A model generated the notes under the pieces. It had not been told where the DNA came from. It saw only the letters and a program-made list of their open reading frames with translations, and made no database searches. A stretch of 15,218 bases of DNA from JBEBXQ01 sp040391535. GTDB lineage: Bacteria > Bacteroidota > Bacteroidia > Cytophagales > Spirosomataceae. Positions 1 through 7,583 of this stretch are shown here, piece after piece. The translations under genes and the position numbers were made by a program. Numbering within the stretch: position 1 is the first letter of the stretch; each line of letters begins with the position of its first letter. The stretch covers positions 1 to 15,218 of the forward strand of contig JBEBXQ010000120.1 in the NCBI GenBank assembly GCA_040391535.1, read 5' to 3'.

Positions 1-21
1 ATAAATATCATATTTTCATGT

Positions 22-42
22 ATCTGCTATTAAATAACAGAT
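22..42. repeat. Imperfect palindrome upstream of the first gene
   Basis: Arms at 22-31 and 33-42 are reverse complements apart from one C/A mismatch, with a single central base at 32. With a one-base centre this is a dyad that a dimeric protein could bind rather than a good RNA hairpin. It lies just left of the putative -33 element at 51-54, so an operator for the gene at 184 is possible. The region is AT-rich, so chance is also plausible. Confidence 0.25.
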
Positions 43-50
43 TTAATCAC

Positions 51-78
51 TTTGTTAAATCTTGTTTATGTACATTTG
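51..78 (+). promoter_or_regulatory. Putative Bacteroidota-type promoter for the gene at 184
   Basis: TACATTTG at 71-78 is an exact match to the Bacteroidota -7 consensus TAnnTTTG. TTTG at 51-54 can serve as the -33 element. The 16-nt spacing between TTG and TA is a little shorter than the usual 19 or so. Transcription would start near 85, leaving a leader of about 100 nt. That leader contains a 6-bp inverted repeat, AGTCAG at 130-135 and CTGACT at 156-161. This is a pattern match only. Confidence 0.45.
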
Positions 79-183
79 CGCAAGTCATGATTTTAAGCAT
101 TATAAGTATTGTTTTAATTAAATGAGTTAAGTCAGTATCGACGGAATATTATTGGCTGACTGAAGTACGTAGGCCCTTTTTAT

Positions 184-1002
184 ATGATCAGAGTAGTTAT
201 GGCAGCCCTGTTTACTGCCTGTAGTTTAGTAACTTTTGCCCAGAATTCAACAACAGATAATCAGGGTAAATTTTTTGCTTATTGGGGGTGGAACCGCTCC
301 GCCTATACCAATTCAGATATTTCCTTCAAGGGTAGTGATTATCATTTTAAGTTAAAAAGTGTTGTTGCCAAAGACAGGCAGACACCTTTTTCGGGTGCAT
401 ACTTTAATCCTTCAAAAATTACAATTCCGCAGTATAACTTCAGAGTTGGATATTTCTTTAAACCTAAATACAGCATTTCATTCGGGTTTGATCATATGAA
501 GTATGTAATGCAGCAGGATCAGTCGGTAGTGATTAACGGAACCATATCCGGTACTGCTACTGAATATGACGGCCTGTATGATAACGAAGTGATTCAGCTC
601 AAAGATCAGTTTTTACAGTTTGAGCATACCGACGGACTGAATTACCTGAACCTTGAATTGAGAAGAATGGATGATTTTCTAGGTTTCAGCAAACTCAATT
701 TGAAGAATATTCAGATAAGTATGTTTGAAGGAGTTGGGGCAGGTGTTTTATTTCCCAAATCAAATGTTACCCTGATGAACTTTGACCGGAATGATCAATG
801 GCATATAGCAGGTTATGGCCTTAGTCTGGTGGCAGGCCTGAATGTTACTTTTTTCAGGCATTTTTTTGTTCAGGGAGAGCTTAAAGGCGGATTTATTAAT
901 ATGCCTGACATATTAACCACTCATTTTCAGGCAGACAGGGCCCGGCAGAATTTCTTCTTTTTGCAGGGAAATACCAACTTTGGTGTTATTTTTAAAATCT
1001 GA
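184..1002 (+). CDS. Secreted protein, probable outer-membrane beta-barrel
   Basis: The 272-residue product begins with a short hydrophobic segment and a likely signal peptidase I site after the AQ at residues 19-20. The mature part is rich in aromatic residues in alternating, strand-like segments, such as the stretches near residues 80-100 and 210-270. It ends in Phe-Lys-Ile after several aromatic residues, as Bacteroidota barrel proteins often do. I recognise no enzymatic motif and cannot name the family beyond a conserved hypothetical outer-membrane protein. The start at 184 gives a complete signal peptide; Met6 would shorten its n-region. The gene stands alone on the plus strand behind its own putative promoter, and its stop is 4 nt from the stop of convergent ribF. 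The coding call is firm; the barrel assignment is inference from composition. Confidence 0.72.
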   Translation: MIRVVMAALFTACSLVTFAQNSTTDNQGKFFAYWGWNRSAYTNSDISFKGSDYHFKLKSVVAKDRQTPFSGAYFNPSKITIPQYNFRVGYFFKPKYSISFGFDHMKYVMQQDQSVVINGTISGTATEYDGLYDNEVIQLKDQFLQFEHTDGLNYLNLELRRMDDFLGFSKLNLKNIQISMFEGVGAGVLFPKSNVTLMNFDRNDQWHIAGYGLSLVAGLNVTFFRHFFVQGELKGGFINMPDILTTHFQADRARQNFFFLQGNTNFGVIFKI

Positions 1003-1006
1003 ACAG

Positions 1007-1933
1007 TTAAGAGAAAAAAGCGATAGCGTCCTGCTGATCTTGTTTCAATTGCTCTACAAGCGCATCAAGCCCGTTGAATCTGATTTCAGGACGTAAGTAT
1101 TTCATGAATTCGATTTTCAGGGTTTCGCCATAGATTTCTTTTCCGAAACTGAAAATGTTGGCTTCGATGGTTTTTTCCTTACCGTCTACGGTTGGCCTGA
1201 CTCCGATATTCAGCATCCCATGAAAAACTTCATCGTTATAATGCACTTTGATCACATAAACCCCGTTAGCCGGGATTAATTTATAGGCTTCCTTAACCAG
1301 TATATTGGCCGTTGGAAAACCGATCGTGCGGCCAAGTTGCTGTCCTTTGATTACAGTTCCTGTCAGTGAATAAGGGCGGCCCAGTAACTCATGTGCTGCA
1401 GTAACCTGTCCTGATAAAAGGGCTTTCCTGATTCTGGAAGAGCTGATGGCAGTTTCGTCAATGTCTTCACGGGAGATTTCCTCTACTTCAAAACCATAAT
1501 GCGGGGCATTGATTTTCAGGAATTCGAAGCTGCCCTCCCGGTTCCGGCCAAATTTATGATCGTAGCCGATCACCAGTTTCTGAGTACCTATTTTATCAAC
1601 CAGGATCTGACGGATAAACTCGTCAGAACTTAATTCGGAAAAGGACCTGGTAAACGGGATAATGATCAGATGGTCAATTCCCTGCTGCTGTAAAAGTTCA
1701 ATCTTTTCCTCAATAGTTGAGAGTAGGTGAAGTTGCTGAGCGTCATTTGCCACGACCGTCCGCGGATGAGGCCAGAAGGTAATCACCACGGTCTGACCAC
1801 CACATTGCCGGCTGATTTCTTTCAGTCTTTTTAATATTTTCTGATGACCGAGATGAACGCCGTCAAATGTACCGCTCGTAACAACCGGGTGGACAGGCTT
1901 TTCAAATTCATCCAGGCTGTAATGATATTGCAT
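1007..1933 (-). CDS. ribF: Bifunctional riboflavin kinase / FAD synthetase
   Basis: RibF phosphorylates riboflavin to FMN with ATP and then adenylylates FMN to FAD in the cytoplasm. The 308-residue length is typical. The N-terminal adenylyltransferase domain shows the nucleotidyltransferase motif GTFDGVHLGH at residues 21-30 and the ISSSRIRK motif at 163-170. The C-terminal riboflavin kinase domain, from about residue 185, shows GRTIGFPTANI at 201-211 and NIGVRPT at 242-248. It also carries a Glu in TIEANIF (about residue 257), the likely catalytic base. It is the last gene of the ftsX-DUF3098-uppP-truB-ribF run, 2 nt downstream of truB, so co-transcription is very likely. I saw no FMN riboswitch in front of it. 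No obvious terminator separates its end from the convergent gene at 184-1002. Confidence 0.97.
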   Translation of the reverse strand: MQYHYSLDEFEKPVHPVVTSGTFDGVHLGHQKILKRLKEISRQCGGQTVVITFWPHPRTVVANDAQQLHLLSTIEEKIELLQQQGIDHLIIIPFTRSFSELSSDEFIRQILVDKIGTQKLVIGYDHKFGRNREGSFEFLKINAPHYGFEVEEISREDIDETAISSSRIRKALLSGQVTAAHELLGRPYSLTGTVIKGQQLGRTIGFPTANILVKEAYKLIPANGVYVIKVHYNDEVFHGMLNIGVRPTVDGKEKTIEANIFSFGKEIYGETLKIEFMKYLRPEIRFNGLDALVEQLKQDQQDAIAFFS

Positions 1934-1935
1934 AA

Positions 1936-2634
1936 TTACTGAACGGTAAGATTTAAGGCAGTTCTTTTTTGCAGAATAAAGTCTTCAAGCTCCCATGCCT
2001 CTTCGAGTCTGAATGCGCCGATCCTGGTGCGGCAAAGTGAAGCCATGTAAGCACCACAGCCGAGTTTAAGGCCGAAATCACGGACCATACTACGGATATA
2101 AGTGCCTTTGGAACAGATAATACGAAATGAAACCGTGGGGAATTGCGTGGTATCAATTTCAAAAAGCTTTATTTCTACCAGACGCGGTTTGATTTCTACA
2201 GATTCACCCCGGCGTGCTTTTTTGTATAATCGTTCTCCCCCCATTTTTACGGCAGAATAGATAGGAGGGAACTGTTCAATAGGCCCGGTCAGCTGAATTC
2301 TGGCCAGCTCCATAGCTTCAGCAGTGACTGCGTCGGTTGGGCTTTCACTATCAAATGCGGTTTCCAGGTCAATAGAAGGTGTTGTTTTCCCTAATACAAG
2401 CGTGCCGGTATATTCTTTTTCCTGAGCCTGATAGAGATCAACCTGCTTGGTTTTTTTGTTGGTACATAAAATAACCAAACCCGTAGCCAAAGGATCAAGA
2501 GTGCCGGCATGGCCTATTTTTTTGAATTTGCATGCTTTTTTAAGCTTGTTTGCCACATCAAAAGAGGTCCATTCGTAAGGCTTATTAATCAGGATTACCT
2601 CCCCCTCGTCAACAATTTCTTCCTCGTTTTTCAT
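1936..2634 (-). CDS. truB: tRNA pseudouridine(55) synthase
   Basis: TruB converts U55 of the tRNA T-loop to pseudouridine. The catalytic motif GHAGTLDPLATG is at residues 41-52, with the nucleophilic Asp at 47. The KEY motif follows at about 73-75. PPIYSAVK and the SKGTYIRS segment, both typical of the family, lie further on. At 232 residues it is shorter than the E. coli enzyme (314) and lacks room for a C-terminal PUA domain, which is normal for Bacteroidota members. The start is 9 nt downstream of the uppP stop and the stop is 2 nt before ribF. This fits a single polycistronic message. The truB-ribF pairing is common across bacteria. Confidence 0.97.
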   Translation of the reverse strand: MKNEEEIVDEGEVILINKPYEWTSFDVANKLKKACKFKKIGHAGTLDPLATGLVILCTNKKTKQVDLYQAQEKEYTGTLVLGKTTPSIDLETAFDSESPTDAVTAEAMELARIQLTGPIEQFPPIYSAVKMGGERLYKKARRGESVEIKPRLVEIKLFEIDTTQFPTVSFRIICSKGTYIRSMVRDFGLKLGCGAYMASLCRTRIGAFRLEEAWELEDFILQKRTALNLTVQ

Positions 2635-2643
2635 GAATGGTAA

Positions 2644-3423
2644 TCAGACTACATCCAGTTTATATCCTGAAGCCAGAAGCCCTAAAAGTATCAGTCCAAG
2701 TATAATACGGTAATAACCAAAGACTTTGAATCCGTATCTGGTCAGAAAATTTATAAAAAACCTGATGGCAAACATCGCTACCACAAATGCTACCAGATTA
2801 CCTATCAAAAGAATCTTAATATCTTCTGACTGAATGGTATCATAGGTTTTCAGCAATTTATATCCACCGGCAGCCGCCATGGTGGGAACCGCCAGGAAAA
2901 AAGAAAATTCAGCGGCCTGTTTTCTGGAAAGCCCCTGCAGCATTCCTCCTATAATGGTTGCGGCAGAGCGGGATACGCCCGGAATCATAGCTATACACTG
3001 AAACAACCCCACTTTAAAGGCTGTAGCGTACGTCATTTCTTTCTCTTCCTGGTGGTCATTGGTGATTTTATCGATAAATATCAGTACAATGCCTCCTAAT
3101 AACAGCATGATGGCTACTACATAAATATTCTCGAGTAATGAATCAATGATGTCATTCAGAAGAAAGCCGAGTATAGCTGCAGGAATAAAGGCGATAAAGA
3201 GCTTGTAATAGAATTTAAAATCCTGAAAAAACCTTTTATAATAAAGTACGATTACTGAAAGTATAGCACCGAACTGGATGTTGACAGTAAACATCTTGGT
3301 AAAATCAAGATGGCTGATCCCCATAAAAGAGGAAGCAATGATCATGTGTCCGGTTGAGGAAATGGGTAAAAACTCGGTAATCCCTTCAATAATGGCAAGG
3401 ATAATCGCTTGTAATAAACTCAT
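2644..3423 (-). CDS. uppP: Undecaprenyl-diphosphate phosphatase (BacA family)
   Basis: UppP removes a phosphate from undecaprenyl pyrophosphate and so recycles the lipid carrier for peptidoglycan and other cell-surface polymers. Its loss or overproduction affects bacitracin resistance. The 259-residue protein is strongly hydrophobic with about seven or eight membrane segments. The first signature, EGITEFLPISSTGH, lies at residues 13-26 and contains the Glu, Ser and His residues that are catalytic in the family. The second, PGVSRSAAT, lies at 148-156 with Arg152. Its start codon directly abuts the stop codon of the DUF3098 gene with no spacer, which suggests translational coupling. It sits between an envelope/cell-division gene block and truB-ribF. 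Confidence 0.97.
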   Translation of the reverse strand: MSLLQAIILAIIEGITEFLPISSTGHMIIASSFMGISHLDFTKMFTVNIQFGAILSVIVLYYKRFFQDFKFYYKLFIAFIPAAILGFLLNDIIDSLLENIYVVAIMLLLGGIVLIFIDKITNDHQEEKEMTYATAFKVGLFQCIAMIPGVSRSAATIIGGMLQGLSRKQAAEFSFFLAVPTMAAAGGYKLLKTYDTIQSEDIKILLIGNLVAFVVAMFAIRFFINFLTRYGFKVFGYYRIILGLILLGLLASGYKLDVV

Positions 3424-3639
3424 TTATTTTTGTTTTGGTTTGTGTAGGATTGCCCAGAATTCAAAAATAAAACCGATGACGGCAATCAGCGGACCTACTG
3501 TCAGTCCTAATGCTCCGAACCCAAACGGTTCACTATCCATGCTCATGATGAAAAACCCGAGGGCGATGATGGCCAGTCCTACCAGAAGTAATCGGTAATT
3601 TGAGGATGAAAACGGGAAAGATTTTTTTTGTGATACCAT
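3424..3639 (-). CDS. DUF3098 family small membrane protein
   Basis: This 71-residue protein has two predicted membrane segments, about residues 17-34 and 46-65. They are joined by a short Ser/Glu/Pro/Gly loop, and the C-terminus is basic (HKPKQK). The layout and the FEFWAILHKPK ending match the DUF3098 family of Bacteroidota, whose function is unknown. It lies 30 nt downstream of ftsX and its stop abuts the uppP start exactly. Position between a division-site ABC permease and a lipid-carrier phosphatase suggests an accessory role in envelope synthesis or septation, but that is inference from context alone. The coding call is firm because of the tight packing and the recognisable family. Confidence 0.88.
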   Translation of the reverse strand: MVSQKKSFPFSSSNYRLLLVGLAIIALGFFIMSMDSEPFGFGALGLTVGPLIAVIGFIFEFWAILHKPKQK

Positions 3640-3669
3640 ATCCGTATGTATGCTATGATTTTCGATGAA

Positions 3670-4551
3670 TTAATAGAGCTCATCTGCCGTAATGCGCAGA
3701 TACCGGTAAAGCGACTGAAATGTGCTTATTATACCCACAATAATGCCTAATGCGATTACAGCCAGTCCCAGGAAAACAAGTTTGTCATATTCCTGTAACT
3801 GTTCAAGGCCTTCAATGTTCTGTACGGCTCCCTGTTGAAGGAATGCCAGCAGCACACAGGCTACAATACCGGCGACAAGTCCCTGGAAAGCACCTCTTGC
3901 AATAAAAGGCCGCTGAATGAATCCGTTGGTTGCGCCCACCAGCTGCATACTGCGGATCAGAAACCGCTGCGAATAAATGGCGAGTTTAATCGTATTATTG
4001 ACAAGCAGCACAATAATAATCAGTAATATAAGGGCAAATGACGAAAGGATGATATAAATCTTGGTCACATTACGGTTGATATCATCAGCCAGGTTTTCCT
4101 GATAGGCTACTTCGTAAACATGATCAATATGCTCGAGTGATTCCTTGATCTGTTTCAGTTTGGATTCTTCAAAATAGGCTTCCTTTACACGTACCCTGTA
4201 GCTGTCCCGCATGGGATTGTCTTCCAGCAATGTTGCGAAATTTTCTTTTGTTCCTTCAATAAAATCTTTGGCGGCCTCTTCTTTCGACACAAAGATAATA
4301 GCTGGCGAATCTGTTGAAGATGTCAGAACAAAGGGTTCATTTTTAATGGCTGTAAGAACCGAATCCTTTCCCGCCTGAGAAAGCGATTTGTCAAGAAAAA
4401 CCCGGACTTCAATATTTTCCCGGATAATGGAAACCAGCTTTTTTGATTGTACAACAAGCATACCGCACAGTCCGATCAGAAAAAGTGCTGAAGTAAGGCT
4501 TGTGATAATCATGAGATTGGGATATCTGCCGATTTTTTTCTTTTTGGCCAT
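3670..4551 (-). CDS. ftsX: Cell division ABC transporter permease FtsX
   Basis: FtsX is the membrane partner of the ATPase FtsE; together they activate peptidoglycan hydrolases at the septum rather than transporting a substrate. The 293-residue protein has the family architecture. A basic N-terminus precedes TM1 (about 14-34), and an extracytoplasmic domain spans about 35-160. TM2 to TM4 lie near 164-185, 221-239 and 257-276. The conserved cytoplasmic loop RSMQLVGAT (about 200-208) between TM2 and TM3 is visible. No ftsE lies next to it in this window; separation of ftsE and ftsX is known in this phylum. It heads the run ftsX-DUF3098-uppP-truB-ribF, with a good -7 element 51 nt upstream of its start. 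Confidence 0.95.
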   Translation of the reverse strand: MAKKKKIGRYPNLMIITSLTSALFLIGLCGMLVVQSKKLVSIIRENIEVRVFLDKSLSQAGKDSVLTAIKNEPFVLTSSTDSPAIIFVSKEEAAKDFIEGTKENFATLLEDNPMRDSYRVRVKEAYFEESKLKQIKESLEHIDHVYEVAYQENLADDINRNVTKIYIILSSFALILLIIIVLLVNNTIKLAIYSQRFLIRSMQLVGATNGFIQRPFIARGAFQGLVAGIVACVLLAFLQQGAVQNIEGLEQLQEYDKLVFLGLAVIALGIIVGIISTFQSLYRYLRITADELY

Positions 4552-4601
4552 AAATAAACCGGTTTTTGTAAGTGTTTACCTGCTTTTACTACCTGTGAAG
4601 G

Positions 4602-4609
4602 CAAAAGTA
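4602..4609 (-). promoter_or_regulatory. Putative -7 element of the ftsX operon promoter
   Basis: Read on the minus strand this is TACTTTTG, an exact TAnnTTTG match. The expected start point near 4596 gives a leader of about 45 nt before the ftsX ATG at 4551. I do not see a clear TTG -33 element 19 to 21 nt upstream. The position in a 131-nt gap after the DUF151 gene and before the long operon supports the call. Confidence 0.45.
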
Positions 4610-4682
4610 AGGATTAATACCATAACCTGAACTTCATACAGACAGATTAACTAAAATTAACAGGATACACTGTTATGGGGAT

Positions 4683-5282
4683 TTAATTTCTTCTGCCCAG
4701 CTCATCACGGATAATAGCAGCCCGCTCATATTCTTCATTGGCCAGCGCTTCATCGAGTAATTTATTGAGTTCTTCATTCCCCATTTCTTTGAGATCGTCA
4801 CTCAGGCTACGTTTGGGTTTGATGCTCTCCCGTATCTGTTCCTCGATGGCTTCTTCACTGTCTTCTGAAATAGTGCCTGAAACAATTCCCGCTTCCGAAA
4901 GAATTGATTCTGTGGTATAAATAGGCGCGTCAAAGCGAAGCCCTATGGCGATGGCATCAGAAGGTCTTGAGTCAATTTCCACCTGTGTAAGATCATCACC
5001 GCAAATCAGCTTGGCATAGAATATACCCTCTCTGAGATCCGAAATGTAAACTTCTTTAACTGTGAAATTGAGCTGCTCAGCAAAGGATTTGAATAAATCG
5101 TGGGTCATCGGGCGGTTCGGAATGATACTCTCGATTTGAACAGCTATGGCCTGCGCCTCAAATACTCCGATAATGATTGGCAAACGCCTGTTCCCCATTT
5201 CTTCTCCCAGTACCAGTGCAAAAGAACCGGTTTGCGACTGGCTTGGAGATAAGCCGAGTATTTCCAACTTAATTTTTTTCAC
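4683..5282 (-). CDS. Bifunctional nuclease family protein (DUF151 plus UVR motif)
   Basis: The 199-residue protein has an N-terminal DUF151 (BFN) domain, about residues 1-130, with the recognisable segments LPIIIGVFEAQAIA (34-47) and RPSDAIAIGLR (106-116). A short charged linker leads to a C-terminal UVR-type helical hairpin (about 169-199) of the kind that UvrB and UvrC use to contact each other. Plant and archaeal-type BFN proteins have reported DNase and RNase activity, but the bacterial role is unclear. The domain pair is normal for Bacteroidota. It lies 91 nt downstream of etfA, behind an intrinsic terminator, so it is probably expressed from its own promoter plus read-through. The product name is safe at family level; nuclease activity is not shown by the sequence. 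Confidence 0.9.
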   Translation of the reverse strand: MKKIKLEILGLSPSQSQTGSFALVLGEEMGNRRLPIIIGVFEAQAIAVQIESIIPNRPMTHDLFKSFAEQLNFTVKEVYISDLREGIFYAKLICGDDLTQVEIDSRPSDAIAIGLRFDAPIYTTESILSEAGIVSGTISEDSEEAIEEQIRESIKPKRSLSDDLKEMGNEELNKLLDEALANEEYERAAIIRDELGRRN

Positions 5283-5311
5283 GAACTCTGTTTATAATTG
5301 CATTAAGAGGA

Positions 5312-5319
5312 CAAAAATA
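5312..5319 (-). promoter_or_regulatory. Possible -7 element of the DUF151 gene inside the terminator U-tract
   Basis: Read on the minus strand this is TATTTTTG, which fits TAnnTTTG. A start near 5305 would give a 22-nt leader to the ATG at 5282. No TTG is present at the -33 distance, and a T-rich tract makes a chance match easy. Confidence 0.25.
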
Positions 5320-5354
5320 AAAAACCTGTTCTGCATAAAAAAATGCGGAACAGG
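5312..5354 (-). terminator. Intrinsic terminator of the etfBA operon
   Basis: The arms are 5343-5354 and 5325-5336. They form a 12-bp stem with one G-U wobble and a 6-nt loop of one repeated base. On the minus strand the stem is followed directly by a run of Ts with one A and one G (5324 down to 5312). This is a textbook Rho-independent terminator. It lies 19 nt after the etfA stop and separates etfBA from the DUF151 gene. On the plus strand it would lack a proper U-tract after the stem, so it acts in one direction. Confidence 0.88.
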
Positions 5355-5373
5355 CTTAATTGATTATGCCGGA

Positions 5374-6342
5374 TTATTTTAAGGCTTCAGCTGCTTTGGT
5401 AAGACGGGGTAAAATGTCAAAAACATCGCCTACAATGCCGTAATCTGCTTCTTTGAAAAACGGAGCTTCCGGATCTTTATTAATAGCAACGATGCATTTT
5501 GATCCGTTAACCCCGGCCAGATGCTGGATGGCACCGGAAATTCCGCAGGCAATATATAAATTAGGAGCTACTTTGATCCCTGTCTGGCCGATGTGCTCGT
5601 GATGGGGCCGCCAGTCCATATCGGAAACGGGCTTGGAACATCCCGTGGCTGCGCCCAGTGTTTTTGCAAGGTCAAGTAGAGGTTGCCAGTGTTCCGGTCC
5701 TTTCATGCCTCTCCCTCCGGATACAATAATGTCGGCATCGGTAAGAGAAAGGTCGGCAGTTGCTTTTTCTGTCTCAATAACCCGGGCGGCAAAATCCTGA
5801 TCATTCAGCTGAACTGTCACAGGCTCTACGGATGCTGTCTGATCCGTTTCCTGAAAGTCAATAACATTTTTACGGATTAAGAGAAATTTGACAGGCGTAC
5901 TGATTTCCACCTGAGCAAAAGCTTTTCCGGAGTAGATCGCTTTCTGCACTGTAAATGTATCTCCGTTGATGACCGGCAACGAGGTGACGCCTGATACCAG
6001 ACCGGCCTTCAGGCGGGCGGCAGACCTCGCTGCAACTGCGTCACCCAGGCCCGAACGTGCGATAATGATCAGCCTGGCCCCGGTTTGCTCTGCTATCTGT
6101 GTCAGCGCATCGGCATAGGCTATGTTGTTTTCATGATTCAGTTTTTCATCGGCAGCATGATAAACGATGGATGCACCATACTTACCGGCTTTTGCGAGTT
6201 CTGCGGTTTCGGCCTGTCCTAATGCAAGCGCAGTTACTTGTTCCTGTGTAGTGTCAGCAATGGCAGCAGCGTAGGCAATAGCCTCCTGGGAAATTTTCTT
6301 GATGGCACCGTTTTCGGTTTCCAGTAATACTAATATGGACAT
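5374..6342 (-). CDS. etfA: Electron transfer flavoprotein subunit alpha
   Basis: EtfA and EtfB form the soluble heterodimer that carries electrons from acyl-CoA and other dehydrogenases to the quinone pool through ETF:quinone oxidoreductase. The C-terminal FAD-binding domain is complete. It shows SGGRG at 208-212, GCSKPVSD at about 234-241, GQTG at 252-255, GISGAIQH at 267-274, INKDPEAPFF at 287-296 and ADYGIVGD at 299-306. The 322-residue length is normal. The typical Arg after GCS in many homologues is Lys here, a mild change. The gene lies 36 nt downstream of etfB, so both are one transcript, closed by the terminator at 5312-5354. Confidence 0.97.
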   Translation of the reverse strand: MSILVLLETENGAIKKISQEAIAYAAAIADTTQEQVTALALGQAETAELAKAGKYGASIVYHAADEKLNHENNIAYADALTQIAEQTGARLIIIARSGLGDAVAARSAARLKAGLVSGVTSLPVINGDTFTVQKAIYSGKAFAQVEISTPVKFLLIRKNVIDFQETDQTASVEPVTVQLNDQDFAARVIETEKATADLSLTDADIIVSGGRGMKGPEHWQPLLDLAKTLGAATGCSKPVSDMDWRPHHEHIGQTGIKVAPNLYIACGISGAIQHLAGVNGSKCIVAINKDPEAPFFKEADYGIVGDVFDILPRLTKAAEALK

Positions 6343-6378
6343 GTTAAAGGGAATTTAGATTTTTGAAATAGCCGGTGA

Positions 6379-7116
6379 TCAGATCACCTTTGCTTCTGTT
6401 TTTAACAGTTTGATGAGGTTTTCTGCTTCTTCGGCAGGGATCATTTTGCAGGCTCCTTTGGGTGCCGGTAATTCGTATTTTTTCAGGGTAACCGTTTCGG
6501 TTATATCTACCGGAGGTACCACTGAAACCGGCTTGGTACGGGCGGTCATGATACCCCGCATGGTTGGGATTTTCCATTCTGCAATGGGTTCCTGACAACC
6601 TAAAACCAACGGCAGGGGAGCTTCCAGATATTCTTTTCCTCCATCAATCTCACGGGCAAAACGTGCCGTATTACCTTCAATATCCAGTTTCATGACCGGC
6701 GAATAGGAGGGGATATTCAATAATTCACCAACCAGGCCATGTACTACCCCACTGTTAAAATCAATGGATTCTCGCCCCATCAGGATCAGGTCGTAGGCGT
6801 TCTCACGGGCGATATGCGCAATCTGCTCTGCAACGAAAAACGAATCAACGGGTTCTGCATCTACCCTTATGGCATCATCCGCGCCAATGGCCAATGCTTT
6901 TCTGATTTGTGTTTCACCATCTGCTCCGCCAACATTTACAACGGTAATACTGCCTCCGGTCTGTTCCTTCAGTTCCACTGCCCTTGCCAGTGCATAATCG
7001 TCATAAGGGCCAATGATGAATTGCACGCCGGATTTGTTAAACTTGGTATCGTCGTCAGTAAAAGTTATTTTCGCTGTTGTGTCAGGGACATTGGTGATGC
7101 AAACTAAAATTTTCAT
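6379..7116 (-). CDS. etfB: Electron transfer flavoprotein subunit beta
   Basis: EtfB holds the structural AMP and docks with partner dehydrogenases. I placed the start at 7116, giving a 245-residue protein beginning MKILVCITNVPDT. That is the normal N-terminus of the family; an in-frame ATG 54 nt upstream would add 18 residues with no homologous role. Visible features are IRKALAIGADDAIR (the AMP-binding segment region), MGRESIDFNSG, and the C-terminal signature around QEPIAEWKIPTMRGIM, where the widespread form is NEPRYPSLRGIM. The Trp-Lys-Ile variant of that signature may be a lineage trait. It heads the etfBA operon, with a candidate promoter at 7209-7240. Confidence 0.95.
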   Translation of the reverse strand: MKILVCITNVPDTTAKITFTDDDTKFNKSGVQFIIGPYDDYALARAVELKEQTGGSITVVNVGGADGETQIRKALAIGADDAIRVDAEPVDSFFVAEQIAHIARENAYDLILMGRESIDFNSGVVHGLVGELLNIPSYSPVMKLDIEGNTARFAREIDGGKEYLEAPLPLVLGCQEPIAEWKIPTMRGIMTARTKPVSVVPPVDITETVTLKKYELPAPKGACKMIPAEEAENLIKLLKTEAKVI

Positions 7117-7208
7117 AAGGTATTCAGGTGGTGGCTTGTTAGTTATGGATTTTATTTGATTTAAGAACATCCTGTGTTTTTCAGGTATAACTGATGTTCT
7201 GTATGATG

Positions 7209-7240
7209 CGAATATACGGAATTATTTAAATAGTATGCAA
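7209..7240 (-). promoter_or_regulatory. Putative etfB promoter
   Basis: On the minus strand TTG (7240-7238) is followed after 21 nt by TATATTCG (7216-7209), a one-base variant of TAnnTTTG. Predicted initiation near 7202 gives a leader of about 85 nt to the chosen etfB start. The site lies in the 137-nt gap between divergent etfB and the TPR-like gene. Confidence 0.4.
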
Positions 7241-7253
7241 GCATAACATTTTT

Positions 7254-7583
7254 ATGAATACAACTTTTCTCGAAAAACTATTATTATTTTACGAAGAAGA
7301 TCCGGCAGATCCTTTTAATGTTTATGCGCTGGCGCTTGAATACCGGAAAACAGATACCGCCAAAGCGTTACTGTTTTTTGATGAGGTGTTAGAGAAGCAT
7401 CCCGATTATCTGCCTGTTTATTATCATGCTGCCGGTTTTTTCGCAGAACTTGACCAGATAGAAAAGGCGGAACTGATCTATAAAAAAGGAATTGAACTGG
7501 CCGGAAAGCAGGGGAACGCCAAAGCACTGAGTGAACTGAGCAGGGCGTACCGGATGTTTATGGATGAGCAGGAAGACTGGTGA
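7254..7583 (+). CDS. Small tetratricopeptide-repeat-like protein
   Basis: The 109-residue product has no signal peptide or membrane segment and is almost entirely alpha-helical in pattern. It resembles two to three TPR units. The spacing of small and aromatic residues in the segments ending ALEYRK, VYYHAAGFFAEL and AELIYKKGIELA matches the helix A/helix B pattern. The C-terminus is acidic (DEQEDW). Such short stand-alone TPR proteins are common in Cytophagales and probably act as cytoplasmic adaptors; the partner is unknown. It is divergent from etfB and followed by a 260-nt gap before the next gene, so it seems to be a single-gene unit. Confidence 0.78.
   Translation: MNTTFLEKLLLFYEEDPADPFNVYALALEYRKTDTAKALLFFDEVLEKHPDYLPVYYHAAGFFAELDQIEKAELIYKKGIELAGKQGNAKALSELSRAYRMFMDEQEDW

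Noticed and set aside
3278..3598. A 106-codon plus-strand frame across uppP and the DUF3098 gene
   Set aside because: It is antisense to two recognised genes and has no family resemblance.
6344..6598. An 84-codon minus-strand frame overlapping the end of etfB
   Set aside because: It is the same strand in a different frame; the etfB frame carries the conserved C-terminal signature there.
6739..7107. A 122-codon plus-strand frame
   Set aside because: It is antisense to etfB, whose protein is full length and conserved.
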